From positions 1-21,345 of the forward strand of contig JASICF010000598.1 in assembly GCA_030044775.1 (NCBI GenBank): a stretch of 21,345 nt of DNA. Direction: 5' to 3'. The translations under genes were made by a program, and so were the position numbers. The DNA comes from Candidatus Sulfotelmatobacter sp. Its GTDB lineage: Bacteria > Acidobacteriota > Terriglobia > Terriglobales > Acidobacteriaceae. The notes beneath the pieces were generated by a model. That model had not been told where the DNA came from, did not search any database, and worked only from the letters and a program-made list of their open reading frames with translations. Positions 14,961 through 21,345 of this stretch are shown piece after piece (the first letter of the stretch is position 1; every line of letters begins with the position of its first letter).

Positions 14961-16314
14961 AATCCTGATCGTTGATGATGAAAGCGGTATTCGTGAGTCC
15001 CTTGGCGGGGTGCTGACGGATGAAGGGTACGAGACCGCTTCCGTCGAAAGCGGCGAGGAATGCCTGAAGTTGCTGCGCGGGCAACGCTCGTCGTTCGAGG
15101 TCGTGTTACTTGACGTTTGGCTGCCGGGCCTCGATGGCCTGGAAACGCTGGAGAGAATCCGCGACCTGGATAGTCCTCCGGAAGTGATCATGATCTCCGG
15201 GCATGGGACGATCGAAACCGCGGTACGCGCAACCAAGCTCGGCGCCTATGACTTTCTGGAGAAGCCGCTTTCGATCGACAAGACTCTGATCGTGGTCAAG
15301 AATGCCATCCGCTCGCAAAAGCTGAAACACGAGAATGTAGACCTGAAGAAACAGCTCCAGGCTAAAAGCTCGATCGTAGGCGACAGTATTCCCATGAAGG
15401 CGCTGCGCCAGCAGATTGCCCTCATGGCACCCACTAACGGCAGGGTTCTGATCTACGGCGAATCGGGGACTGGAAAAGAGCTGGTGGCGCATGCGATCCA
15501 TGCCCAGAGCCTTCGAAAAGATGAAACCTTTGTAGAGGTGAACTGCGCCGCGATTCCCGAGGATCTGATCGAAAGCGAACTTTTTGGGCACTACAAAGGA
15601 TCGTTCCCCGGAGCAACCGTAAACAAGGAGGGCAAGTTTCAAAAGGCGAGCGGTGGAACGCTGTTCCTTGATGAAGTAGGGGATATGAGCCTAAAGACGC
15701 AAGCAAAGGTGTTGCGGACTTTGGAGGAGCAGCGTGTGGCCCCATTGGGCGGCGATGAAACAATCGCAGTCGATGCGCGGATTATCGCTTCGACCAACAA
15801 GGACCTGGAGGAAGAAATATCAAAGGGAAATTTCCGCGAGGATTTGTTTTACCGGCTGAACGTTATTCCCTTCTTTGTTCCTCCTTTGCGCGACCGCAAG
15901 GAAGACATTCCCCTCTTCGCAAAGCATTTCTTAAGGGAGCTGGCTGCAATCTACGGGCGCCGCCCCCGGGAGATTACAGACGACGCCATCGAGGGACTGA
16001 TGCGTTATTCGTGGCCGGGAAACGTTCGTGAGCTAAGGAACGTAATTGAGCGCATTGTGATTATGAATCCAATGACCACACGCTTCGACCGAAAGCACCT
16101 GCCGCCTCTGGTGCATCGCGACGGCCACCGGCGGGAAATGCGGGGCGAGTTTTCGAGTTTACACGAGGCGCGAGACGCCTATGAGCGCGACTTCATTCTC
16201 AAAAAACTCGACGAGAATCACGGGAACGTAACCCGTGCTGCCGAAGTCCTGGGGCTTGAACGCAGCCATCTCTACCGAAAGATGAGGGCGTTAGGAATCG
16301 CGGCGAAGGATTGA
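14953..16314 (+). CDS. NtrX/NtrC-like response regulator with altered GAFTGA loop
   Basis: A 453-residue activator. The receiver domain has acidic residues D8/D9, phospho-acceptor D54 (LLDVWLPG), S82 and K104. The AAA+ domain has Walker A GESGTGKE (169-176), Walker B GTLFLDE (235-241) and the arginine-finger region REDLFYRLNV. A Fis-type HTH spans about 422-447 (GNVTRAAEVLGLERSHLYRK). The sigma-54 contact loop reads GSFPGA (216-221) instead of GAFTGA. The Thr that normally touches sigma-54 is Pro, encoded by CCC at 15607-15609. It may therefore act without RpoN, as known for the GAFTGA-less NtrC of Rhodobacter, or contact sigma-54 poorly. ATG 14953 lies in the 8-nt overlap with the kinase and starts directly at HKILIVDD, so the longer frame from 14839 is rejected. 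Confidence 0.88.
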   Translation: MHKILIVDDESGIRESLGGVLTDEGYETASVESGEECLKLLRGQRSSFEVVLLDVWLPGLDGLETLERIRDLDSPPEVIMISGHGTIETAVRATKLGAYDFLEKPLSIDKTLIVVKNAIRSQKLKHENVDLKKQLQAKSSIVGDSIPMKALRQQIALMAPTNGRVLIYGESGTGKELVAHAIHAQSLRKDETFVEVNCAAIPEDLIESELFGHYKGSFPGATVNKEGKFQKASGGTLFLDEVGDMSLKTQAKVLRTLEEQRVAPLGGDETIAVDARIIASTNKDLEEEISKGNFREDLFYRLNVIPFFVPPLRDRKEDIPLFAKHFLRELAAIYGRRPREITDDAIEGLMRYSWPGNVRELRNVIERIVIMNPMTTRFDRKHLPPLVHRDGHRREMRGEFSSLHEARDAYERDFILKKLDENHGNVTRAAEVLGLERSHLYRKMRALGIAAKD

Positions 16315-16319
16315 GCAGG

Positions 16320-16335
16320 GAAACGCTAGCGTTTC
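16320..16335. terminator. Perfect 16-bp palindrome at convergent gene ends
   Basis: GAAACGCTAGCGTTTC is its own reverse complement. It lies five bases after the ntrX-like stop and contains the TAG stop of the anti-sigma gene (16326-16328). It could fold as a 6-bp stem with a CTAG loop in either transcript. There is no U-tract, so a bidirectional terminator is only a possibility. Confidence 0.4.
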
Positions 16336-16787
16336 ACCATGTGAATTTCAGTGCCGTTCTTTCTGAATTCCACTTTATCCATGAGTTGGTTAATCAGGAA
16401 AATGCCGCGGCCGTGATTCGAATAGACGTTCTCTCCGACTGTGCATCCGGGAATCGATTCTGGATTGAAACCTGTACCTGGATCGCGCACCACAATCAGG
16501 ATGCTGTGTTCTTCATCACTGCTGACGACGCACTCCACGGTCTTGGTCGGATCTTCTTTGGCCCCGTGAATTACCGCGTTGGCTAACGCTTCCTGGAGAG
16601 ACAATTCGATCGCGTCTTCTTTTCCGTTAATCCCGTCCATTTTGCGGACGACATCCATCACCTCCTGCACGACCGGATCCACCGCCCGGCGATCGGCGGC
16701 AAGCGTCACTCGCAAAACCAAGCGCAGTTTTTCCGGATCGAAATCCTTCTCTGGGAGAGACGGCTGGAAAGTATCCTCAGGTGGCAT
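16326..16787 (-). CDS. RsbW-like anti-sigma factor/serine kinase (GHKL HATPase)
   Basis: A 153-residue single-domain GHKL ATPase of the HATPase_c_2 type. The N-box is LSLQEALANAVIHG (E66, N70, H74), the G1 box is RDPGTGF (101-107) and the G2 lid is SNHGRGIFLI (123-132). Such proteins bind a sigma factor and phosphorylate an anti-sigma-factor antagonist. No antagonist, phosphatase or sigma gene is adjacent, so the partner is elsewhere. ATG 16787 is chosen because it begins a natural domain and lies about 32 nt after a predicted promoter start; the longer reading to 16919 would run into era. There is no clear Shine-Dalgarno. It lies downstream of era on the same strand and is convergent with the NtrX-like gene. 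Confidence 0.85.
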   Translation of the reverse strand: MPPEDTFQPSLPEKDFDPEKLRLVLRVTLAADRRAVDPVVQEVMDVVRKMDGINGKEDAIELSLQEALANAVIHGAKEDPTKTVECVVSSDEEHSILIVVRDPGTGFNPESIPGCTVGENVYSNHGRGIFLINQLMDKVEFRKNGTEIHMVKR

Positions 16788-16825
16788 GTTTAGGGCTCGC
16801 GGCCTCGGCAAAGCTCGTGTACATG

Positions 16826-16854
16826 ATTCTAACTTTGAACTCCTGCGGCGACAA
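16826..16854 (-). promoter_or_regulatory. Sigma-70 promoter candidate for the anti-sigma kinase gene
   Basis: On the minus strand, TTGTCG (16854-16849), an exact 17-bp spacer and TAGAAT (16831-16826; five of six consensus bases). The predicted start near 16819 lies just after the era stop and gives a leader of about 32 nt. Confidence 0.5.
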
Positions 16855-16860
16855 TGTGTC

Positions 16861-17796
16861 TTAGCGGCCCGAACCGGTAAGGTGTTCCAATTGCCTCCGC
16901 CAGTCGAGCTCTTCAACAAAATCCCGTGACTGTCGCCAATTCGGGTGTACCTTCACAAAAAGCTCGAGAAAAACTCTTGTACCGAGCATTTTCTCGATCT
17001 GCAGCCGAGCCGATGTGCCGATCTTTTTGAGCATCTGGCCCTTCTTCCCGATCAGAATGCCTTTCTGCCCTTCGCGCTCGCAGTAGATTGTGGCTGCGAT
17101 GCGCGTCAGTTTGAGTTCTTCCTCAAAGCTGTCCACGATAACCGTGGTGGCATAAGGCAGTTCCTCCGCCGTCTCAATCAGCACGCGCTCGCGAATCATC
17201 TCGGCTGCCATGAAGCGCGTTGGTTGATCCGTCATTTGATCCTTCGGAAAATAGGGGGGTGCCACCGGCAATGCCAAAGCAATTCGCTCAAGAAGAGTAT
17301 CGAGACCATCGTTTTTCAGCGCGGAAACCGGAATGATGTCATGAAATTGATGCAGGTCTTTATAATCTTCAATGAGCGGAAGCAGCTTGTCTTTGCCTTT
17401 CAGCAAATCGATCTTATTGAGGACGAGGAAAACCTCCGCCCGCGAATCCTTGAGCATTCGCAGAGCGAATTTGTCGCGAGCGTCCGGCTTTTGCGCAACA
17501 TCGATGAGCAGCAGAACGGCGTTGCAGCCTTCCAGCGCTTCGCGGATTTCGACCAGCATTTTCCTTCCCAGGGAACTGTCCGGCTTGTGAACACCCGGGG
17601 TGTCAATCAGAATGATTTGGGTAGGATCCTGAGTTTTGGATTTTGGGAGATTCACGATTCCCACAATGCGGTTGCGGGTAGTTTGCGGCTTGGGCGAAAT
17701 GATCGCCAGCTTCTCGCCGACGAGCGCGTTCAGCAACGTCGATTTCCCGGCGTTCGGACGGCCAATGATGCAAACGAAACCGGAGCGGGAGGGCAT
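16861..17796 (-). CDS. era: GTPase Era (16S rRNA/30S maturation)
   Basis: A 311-residue Ras-like GTPase with a C-terminal KH domain, of typical length. GTPase motifs are G1 GRPNAGKS (12-19), G2 within PKPQTTR (36-41), G3 DTPG (65-68), G4 NKID (127-130) and G5 SAL (158-160). The KH domain carries GKKGQMLKKIG (250-260), which binds the 3' end of 16S rRNA in known Era proteins. It acts in the cytosol or at the membrane face during late 30S assembly. It is the last gene of the conserved phoH-ybeY-corC-era order, 93 bp after corC. No strong Shine-Dalgarno precedes ATG 17796, but the start fits the family. Confidence 0.97.
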   Translation of the reverse strand: MPSRSGFVCIIGRPNAGKSTLLNALVGEKLAIISPKPQTTRNRIVGIVNLPKSKTQDPTQIILIDTPGVHKPDSSLGRKMLVEIREALEGCNAVLLLIDVAQKPDARDKFALRMLKDSRAEVFLVLNKIDLLKGKDKLLPLIEDYKDLHQFHDIIPVSALKNDGLDTLLERIALALPVAPPYFPKDQMTDQPTRFMAAEMIRERVLIETAEELPYATTVIVDSFEEELKLTRIAATIYCEREGQKGILIGKKGQMLKKIGTSARLQIEKMLGTRVFLELFVKVHPNWRQSRDFVEELDWRRQLEHLTGSGR

Positions 17797-17889
17797 AGTT
17801 CGGCTTGCGAATTTCGGTGTTCAAGACTGCGTCGGGAGTTTTCCGCCGCCAGCGAGCCGCGATCGCTCTAAGACACGGCGGTCTTTCGA

Positions 17890-19155
17890 CTATATCAGTT
17901 TGAGCTGCCGCGGCTGCACGGCAGTGATCCGCACCCGCTCGACTCTACGGTTGGTGGATTCCAAAACTTCGAAACACAGACCTTCATCATTCACAATTTC
18001 GCCCTGCCGCGGAATATGCCCCGCGAGTTCGCTCACCAGGCCTGCAACCGTAGCCGATTCACGCCCTTCCGGCCTGGTGCCGAACAATTCCGCCAGGCGG
18101 TCGACATCGGTGCCGCCAGAAACAACATAGGATTGGTCATTTTCTCTGACGATTTCCGGCTTGTCATGCTCGTCGCGGATCTCTCCCACAATTTCTTCTA
18201 CCAGATCTTCGATCGTCACCAGTCCTGCGACACCGCCATATTCATCCACCACGACCGCCATGCGAACGTTGTTTTTCTGCATCTCGCGCAGAAGGTCGCT
18301 ACCCAGCTTGCTCTCAGGAACAAAATACACATCGCGGCGCATCAGGCTTTCGAGAGTGCGGGTTGAAGCTTCACTGTCCGGCACCTGTAAAACGTCTTGC
18401 GCATAGACGATGCCTTTGATGTTGTGGATGCTCTCCCCATATACGGGAACGCGCGAGTAATGCTTGGTGCGAAGCATGTCTATAAAACGCTCGACCGTGG
18501 TGTTCATCGGCAAGGCAAACATCTCCGGGCGGGGCGTCATGGCTTCGCGCACCGTTTTGCCGCTGAATTCCACGGCCGAGTGGATAAGGTCGCGGTCGCC
18601 TTCCTGAATGATGCCTTCTTCCTGGCCAGCTTCAATCAACGCGTCCACCGCCTCGGACGTGCTCTCCGGCTGTTCACTGGAATTCTGCCGAGTGAGCGAC
18701 GCAACCGATTGCAGAAAGCCCAGAACAATGGTTACAGGCAACACGAGATAGATCAGGATTCGCAGTAGCCAGACCCAACGCAAGAGCCAGGTCCCGTTCG
18801 TGCGCGAGAAGAAGACGAAGGGCAGAAACTGGTTGAAGACTATAACGATCAGAACGAGGCTAATTGCAGCCTGCAGGATCTCGTATACGCTCCAGCGTAG
18901 GTCGGCGAAGACCAGATAGCCCACCAACAACGAAATCGTCGCGGTGGTCAACTGCTTGAGCACCGACATGGAAAGCGCGGCGCGGGCTCGGCTTACATTG
19001 AGTATTGGCTCAATCTTCTGCTCGAACACATCAATGTTGTCCTGAAAATCACGGGACAGGAACTTACCGATTTCCTGATAGACGCGATCCACGTAAGAGG
19101 CCAGCGCCAGCAAGGGCAATAGAGGGAGCAGTGCCAACGCAACTGGCCAATTCAT
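17890..19155 (-). CDS. CorC/HlyC-type membrane protein with CBS pair
   Basis: A 421-residue protein. The N-terminal third has four to five hydrophobic helices (about 4-20, 67-84, 93-116, 125-152) in the position of the CNNM/DUF21 transmembrane domain. A CBS pair follows: about 203-262 (VREAMTPRPEMFALP) and 270-325, including AVVVDEYGGVAGLVTIEDLVEEIVGEI (300-326), the hallmark of this family. A CorC_HlyC transporter-associated domain (about 338-415) ends it. Relatives are linked to magnesium and cobalt efflux or resistance and were once called hemolysins; transport here is inferred. The start ATG overlaps the ybeY stop as ATGA, indicating coupled translation. Cluster position (ybeY-corC-era) supports the call. 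Confidence 0.9.
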   Translation of the reverse strand: MNWPVALALLPLLPLLALASYVDRVYQEIGKFLSRDFQDNIDVFEQKIEPILNVSRARAALSMSVLKQLTTATISLLVGYLVFADLRWSVYEILQAAISLVLIVIVFNQFLPFVFFSRTNGTWLLRWVWLLRILIYLVLPVTIVLGFLQSVASLTRQNSSEQPESTSEAVDALIEAGQEEGIIQEGDRDLIHSAVEFSGKTVREAMTPRPEMFALPMNTTVERFIDMLRTKHYSRVPVYGESIHNIKGIVYAQDVLQVPDSEASTRTLESLMRRDVYFVPESKLGSDLLREMQKNNVRMAVVVDEYGGVAGLVTIEDLVEEIVGEIRDEHDKPEIVRENDQSYVVSGGTDVDRLAELFGTRPEGRESATVAGLVSELAGHIPRQGEIVNDEGLCFEVLESTNRRVERVRITAVQPRQLKLI

Positions 19156-19700
19156 GGGGCTCTCCGCTTCGTGGCGCGCTGGACTGCAGTGATTTTCTTG
19201 CTCTTCGAGGACTTATGCATCGGCAATCGTTCGCTTGGTGCTGCAGTTCGCTCGATCAACGCCCCTTCAAGCTTAAGCCGGCGGCGCAGGCGGCTTTCCT
19301 TGCGGGCCATCTCGCCGGCATCGCGCTCGTGATCGTAACCAGCCAAATGCAGCATGCCGTGAAGCACCAGGATCTTTATCTCGGCTTCGAGCGAATGGTC
19401 GAGAGTCTTAGCATTCTCTCGAGCGATATCGGCCGAGATGACCACTTCACCGGCAAGGGACTTCAGCCGCTGGCTTCCCATCCTCAACGCTGGAAAGGAC
19501 AGAACATCAGTCGGCGTGTCGAACCCACGAAATCGTCGATTCAGACCCCTTAATTCCCCGCTGCCGGTAACAAGCACATTTACCCTTTCACGCATCCGGA
19601 GCAATCGCCGCACGCGCAAGACAAAGCGCTCAATTGCCGATGCGTTCAGGCCAACAATTCGTTTGCCGAATGTAACCAAGCCTGCCTGAGCACCTGTCAA
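19152..19700 (-). CDS. ybeY: Endoribonuclease YbeY (rRNA maturation)
   Basis: A metal-dependent RNase involved in 16S rRNA 3'-end processing and ribosome quality control. The zinc site HGMLHLAGYDHE (114-125) supplies H114, H118 and H124. The upstream landmarks LNRRFRGFDTPTDVLSFP (53-70) and GEVVISADIA (84-93) are conserved. At up to 182 residues it exceeds the usual 150-165 because of a basic Ser/Lys/Arg tail (about 152-182), not part of the catalytic fold. No ATG is available before the conserved core; TTG 19700 is used, with TTG 19679 equally possible and better matched to family length. The stop overlaps the corC start by 4 nt. The gene starts 107 bp after phoH. Confidence 0.92.
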   Translation of the reverse strand: MTGAQAGLVTFGKRIVGLNASAIERFVLRVRRLLRMRERVNVLVTGSGELRGLNRRFRGFDTPTDVLSFPALRMGSQRLKSLAGEVVISADIARENAKTLDHSLEAEIKILVLHGMLHLAGYDHERDAGEMARKESRLRRRLKLEGALIERTAAPSERLPMHKSSKSKKITAVQRATKRRAP

Positions 19701-19807
19701 CTTCGGTCATAACTCTGAAACATCATTCCTGGACCGATTCTTCCGCAACAACAGGTTCCCGCGTCAATCAATAGGAGGCCCGATTTCGGCCCTCGCAAGC
19801 GACGGGC

Positions 19808-20869
19808 TCATTCTCCGGGCGCGATCGATCCGCCGGCAGCTCTTTCTGTATTCTTCCCATTCACCGCTTCGCCCGGGGTCGAATCCGTGCCTTTGCCCGA
19901 CAGCAACAGCATCTGTTGCTCGGCCACCAGGGTTTTGTGCTCGTCATAGGCACGAATAATGCGCTGCACCAAATGATGGCGTACAACATCCCCTTCGTCG
20001 AACCGAACGAAACTTAAGCCCTCGACATTCTGTAGGACGTCAATTGCTTCCAGCAGCCCACTACGGCGCGCATTGGGCAAATCGATCTGGGTGATGTCGC
20101 CGGTGATTACCGCCTTGGAGTTGAATCCCAAACGCGTGACGAACATCTTCATCTGTTCGGAGGTTGTATTCTGCGCCTCGTCCAGAATCACAAAAGAATC
20201 GTTGAGCGTGCGGCCGCGCATAAAAGCAATGGGCGCGATCTCAATCACGTTTTTTTCGAGATATCGATCGACCCGCTCGGGATCGAGCATGTCGTAAAGA
20301 GCATCGTACAGCGGGCGCAGGTAGGGATCGATCTTGTCCTGTAAGGTACCGGGAAGGAACCCGAGCCGTTCTCCGGCTTCTACCGCGGGCCGCGCCAAAA
20401 TGATGCGGTTCACTCTTTTAGCGAGTAGCGCTGAAATCGCCATCGCGACGGCGAGATACGTTTTGCCGGTTCCGGCAGGGCCCACTCCGAAAACCATGTC
20501 ATGTTTTTCGATGGCGTCCACGTAACGCTTCTGATTGGCGCTCTTCGGCTGCACACTGCGGCGGCCCAGCGAACGCTGGCGGCCGGCGTCGGCTAACCCA
20601 CGGAGCGTGGAAGTCGAATCCGCCGTCAGCACCCTTAACATGCTGTTGAGGTCTCCGTTATTGAATGTGTAGCCAGAGCGTTGCAGGCTTTCGTAATCGG
20701 AAAAAACCTGCTCGGCTCGAGCAACGTCACGGGGCGCTCCTTCGAGTTCAACGGCATTCGATCGGAGATCGATCCTGATATTAAGCCCGTCTTCCAGGAG
20801 GCGCACATTTTCGTCGCGCGTACCAAATAATGTTTCGATGTTGGGACTGATGCCGATACTTTTCTTCAT
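19808..20869 (-). CDS. PhoH-like ATPase (PhoL/YbeZ type)
   Basis: A 353-residue protein with a short N-terminal KH-like/phoH-associated region (1-100) followed by the PhoH P-loop domain. It has Walker A GPAGTGKT (130-137), the RPAVEAGERLGFLPG segment (160-174), Walker B FVILDEAQN (226-234) and GDITQIDLP (258-266). The C-terminal tail (about 325-353) is low-complexity. This type is normally encoded next to ybeY, as here, and is thought to act with YbeY in RNA metabolism; an RNA helicase-like role has been proposed. ATG 20869 fits family length, but a clear Shine-Dalgarno is lacking. It is the first gene of the minus-strand phoH-ybeY-corC-era cluster. Confidence 0.95.
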   Translation of the reverse strand: MKKSIGISPNIETLFGTRDENVRLLEDGLNIRIDLRSNAVELEGAPRDVARAEQVFSDYESLQRSGYTFNNGDLNSMLRVLTADSTSTLRGLADAGRQRSLGRRSVQPKSANQKRYVDAIEKHDMVFGVGPAGTGKTYLAVAMAISALLAKRVNRIILARPAVEAGERLGFLPGTLQDKIDPYLRPLYDALYDMLDPERVDRYLEKNVIEIAPIAFMRGRTLNDSFVILDEAQNTTSEQMKMFVTRLGFNSKAVITGDITQIDLPNARRSGLLEAIDVLQNVEGLSFVRFDEGDVVRHHLVQRIIRAYDEHKTLVAEQQMLLLSGKGTDSTPGEAVNGKNTERAAGGSIAPGE

Positions 20870-20885
20870 TCAGTTTTGGCGAACC

Positions 20886-20913
20886 TATGTAGCTGCGCAG
20901 GCTGCGGAGACAA
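20886..20913 (-). promoter_or_regulatory. Weak promoter candidate for phoH
   Basis: On the minus strand, TTGTCT (20913-20908), a 16-bp spacer and TACATA (20891-20886), with a predicted start about 10 nt before the phoH ATG. The -10 is poor. Confidence 0.25.
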
Positions 20914-21014
20914 AGCAGAATCGTGCTCGGAGACGGGACAAACCGGAGTGTTCATGCCCACGGGGCAAGATACTTCCATTGGTTAAAGCGTACCCCGCCC
21001 CGAAAGGAGAGTCA

Positions 21015-21047
21015 ATGCCGTTTCGTGAGCGCCTTTTACGCAGGTGA
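21015..21047 (+). CDS. Possible 10-residue leader peptide (mini-ORF)
   Basis: ATG at 21015 is preceded by AAGGAG with a 5-nt spacer, the best Shine-Dalgarno in the window, and is followed by only ten sense codons (MPFRERLLRR) and TGA. Four of ten residues are Arg. It may be a leader peptide, a decayed gene start or chance. No attenuator-like hairpin immediately downstream is clear. Confidence 0.22.
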   Translation: MPFRERLLRR

Positions 21048-21191
21048 ATCATTCTTTAGTGGCCTGTGGTCAGTCTCCCCTACCTAACGAAGTCACAGGT
21101 CCTGCTTTGTGCTTGGCGACGAAAACGCAGATCCGTCGCTTTGATTCGCATGGGAATCGGCGAAGGCGCATACCATCGACGGCAACCCGGT

Positions 21192-21221
21192 TTGACCGCC
21201 TAGAACCCCCTCCCGTAAAAT
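21192..21221 (+). promoter_or_regulatory. Sigma-70 promoter pointing out of the right window edge
   Basis: TTGACC (21192-21197; five of six consensus bases), an 18-bp spacer and TAAAAT (21216-21221; five of six). This is one of the closest -35/-10 pairs to consensus in the window. Predicted start is near 21228, at the base of a short hairpin. No ORF begins in the remaining 117 bp, so it serves a gene beyond the edge with a long leader, or a small RNA. Confidence 0.55.
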
Positions 21222-21345
21222 AGTGGCTCGGACTTCCATCCGAACATTCTGCTGTAGACAAGGCCAGCAATCAGAGATGGCAATCATTTTTCTGCACTGA
21301 AACGCGCACGGCAAACTGAACGGCGCACGGCGACGAACCGCGCGA

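Larger units (their letters stand above)
20870..21345. other. 476-bp region without a convincing gene, upstream of phoH
   Basis: Minus-strand ORFs of 60-70 codons (21070-21314) and the plus-strand ORF ending at 21047 have no recognisable motif or coding character. Visible elements are a weak phoH promoter, an 11-codon ORF with an ideal Shine-Dalgarno (21015-21047), an 8-bp inverted repeat pair (21061-21068 with 21094-21101), a good plus-strand promoter (21192-21221), and a hairpin TCGGA-N6-TCCGA (21228-21243) exactly at its predicted start point. No tRNA, rRNA or tmRNA signature was found. Confidence 0.55.

Noticed and set aside
16945..17871. 308-codon open frame on the plus strand opposite era
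   Set aside because: It is antisense to a full-length Era with all GTPase motifs; no domain is visible in it.
17797..17889. Short AGCGA/TCGCT hairpin between corC and era
   Set aside because: A 5-bp stem without a U-tract in a GC-rich spacer; not distinguishable from chance.
21070..21314. Two overlapping minus-strand ORFs of 66 and 73 codons
   Set aside because: No recognisable features; they lie across the plus-strand promoter and show no start signals.
21304..21330. Two copies of GCGCACGGC near the right edge
   Set aside because: Only two 9-bp copies in a GC-rich stretch; no evidence of a CRISPR or tandem array.

Overview
The window looks like a chromosomal segment of a Gram-negative, non-proteobacterial bacterium, most probably an Acidobacteriota member of the Terriglobales/Koribacter type. 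That placement is inference: it rests on moderately high GC, several GTG/TTG starts, the mix of gene families, and short hairpin repeats of the kind I associate with that phylum. I see no phage, transposase, integrase, CRISPR, tRNA or rRNA signal. The window reads as core chromosome.

Layout. (1) 1-1404: the 3' part of an S-adenosylmethionine hydroxide adenosyltransferase (DUF62 family), a tiny Trp-rich hypothetical protein on the minus strand whose stop overlaps it, and a small TPR protein. (2) 1531-2754: a multi-pass membrane acetyltransferase of the heparan-alpha-glucosaminide N-acetyltransferase/DUF5009 type, with a promoter placed so that translation may be leaderless. (3) 2757-2942: a palindromic double-hairpin repeat in a convergent gap. 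(4) 2945-10373, minus strand: a type IV pilus block transcribed pilB-pilT-pilC-pilS-pilR. It encodes extension ATPase, retraction ATPase, inner-membrane platform, membrane sensor kinase and sigma-54 response regulator. As given, pilS is broken by a single-base frameshift near 5317. (5) 10374-10718: a divergent regulatory gap. (6) 10719-12613: an endonuclease III-like DNA glycosylase (MagIII/COG2231 type) and a secreted GH10 xylanase. (7) 12664-16314: an NtrY/NtrX-like two-component pair with a consensus -10; its activator has GSFPGA in place of GAFTGA. (8) 16326-20869, minus strand: the widely conserved phoH-ybeY-corC-era cluster, followed by an RsbW-like anti-sigma kinase with its own promoter. 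(9) 20870-21345: no convincing gene; a good sigma-70 promoter points out of the right edge, and there is an 11-codon ORF with an ideal Shine-Dalgarno sequence.

How the genes fit together. PilB and PilT drive pilus extension and retraction through the PilC platform. PilS/PilR is the usual sensor-activator pair for pilin transcription, but no pilin gene is present here. The second kinase-activator pair overlaps by 8 nt just as pilS/pilR does. PhoH, YbeY, CorC and Era form a housekeeping cluster linked to RNA and ribosome maturation. The most useful leads are the pilS frameshift, the altered sigma-54 contact loop in the NtrX-like protein, the glycosylase lacking both the EndoIII lysine and the fourth cluster cysteine, the possible leaderless GTG gene, and the promoter-bearing gene-free region at the right end. 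I did not find a wholly new multi-gene system.
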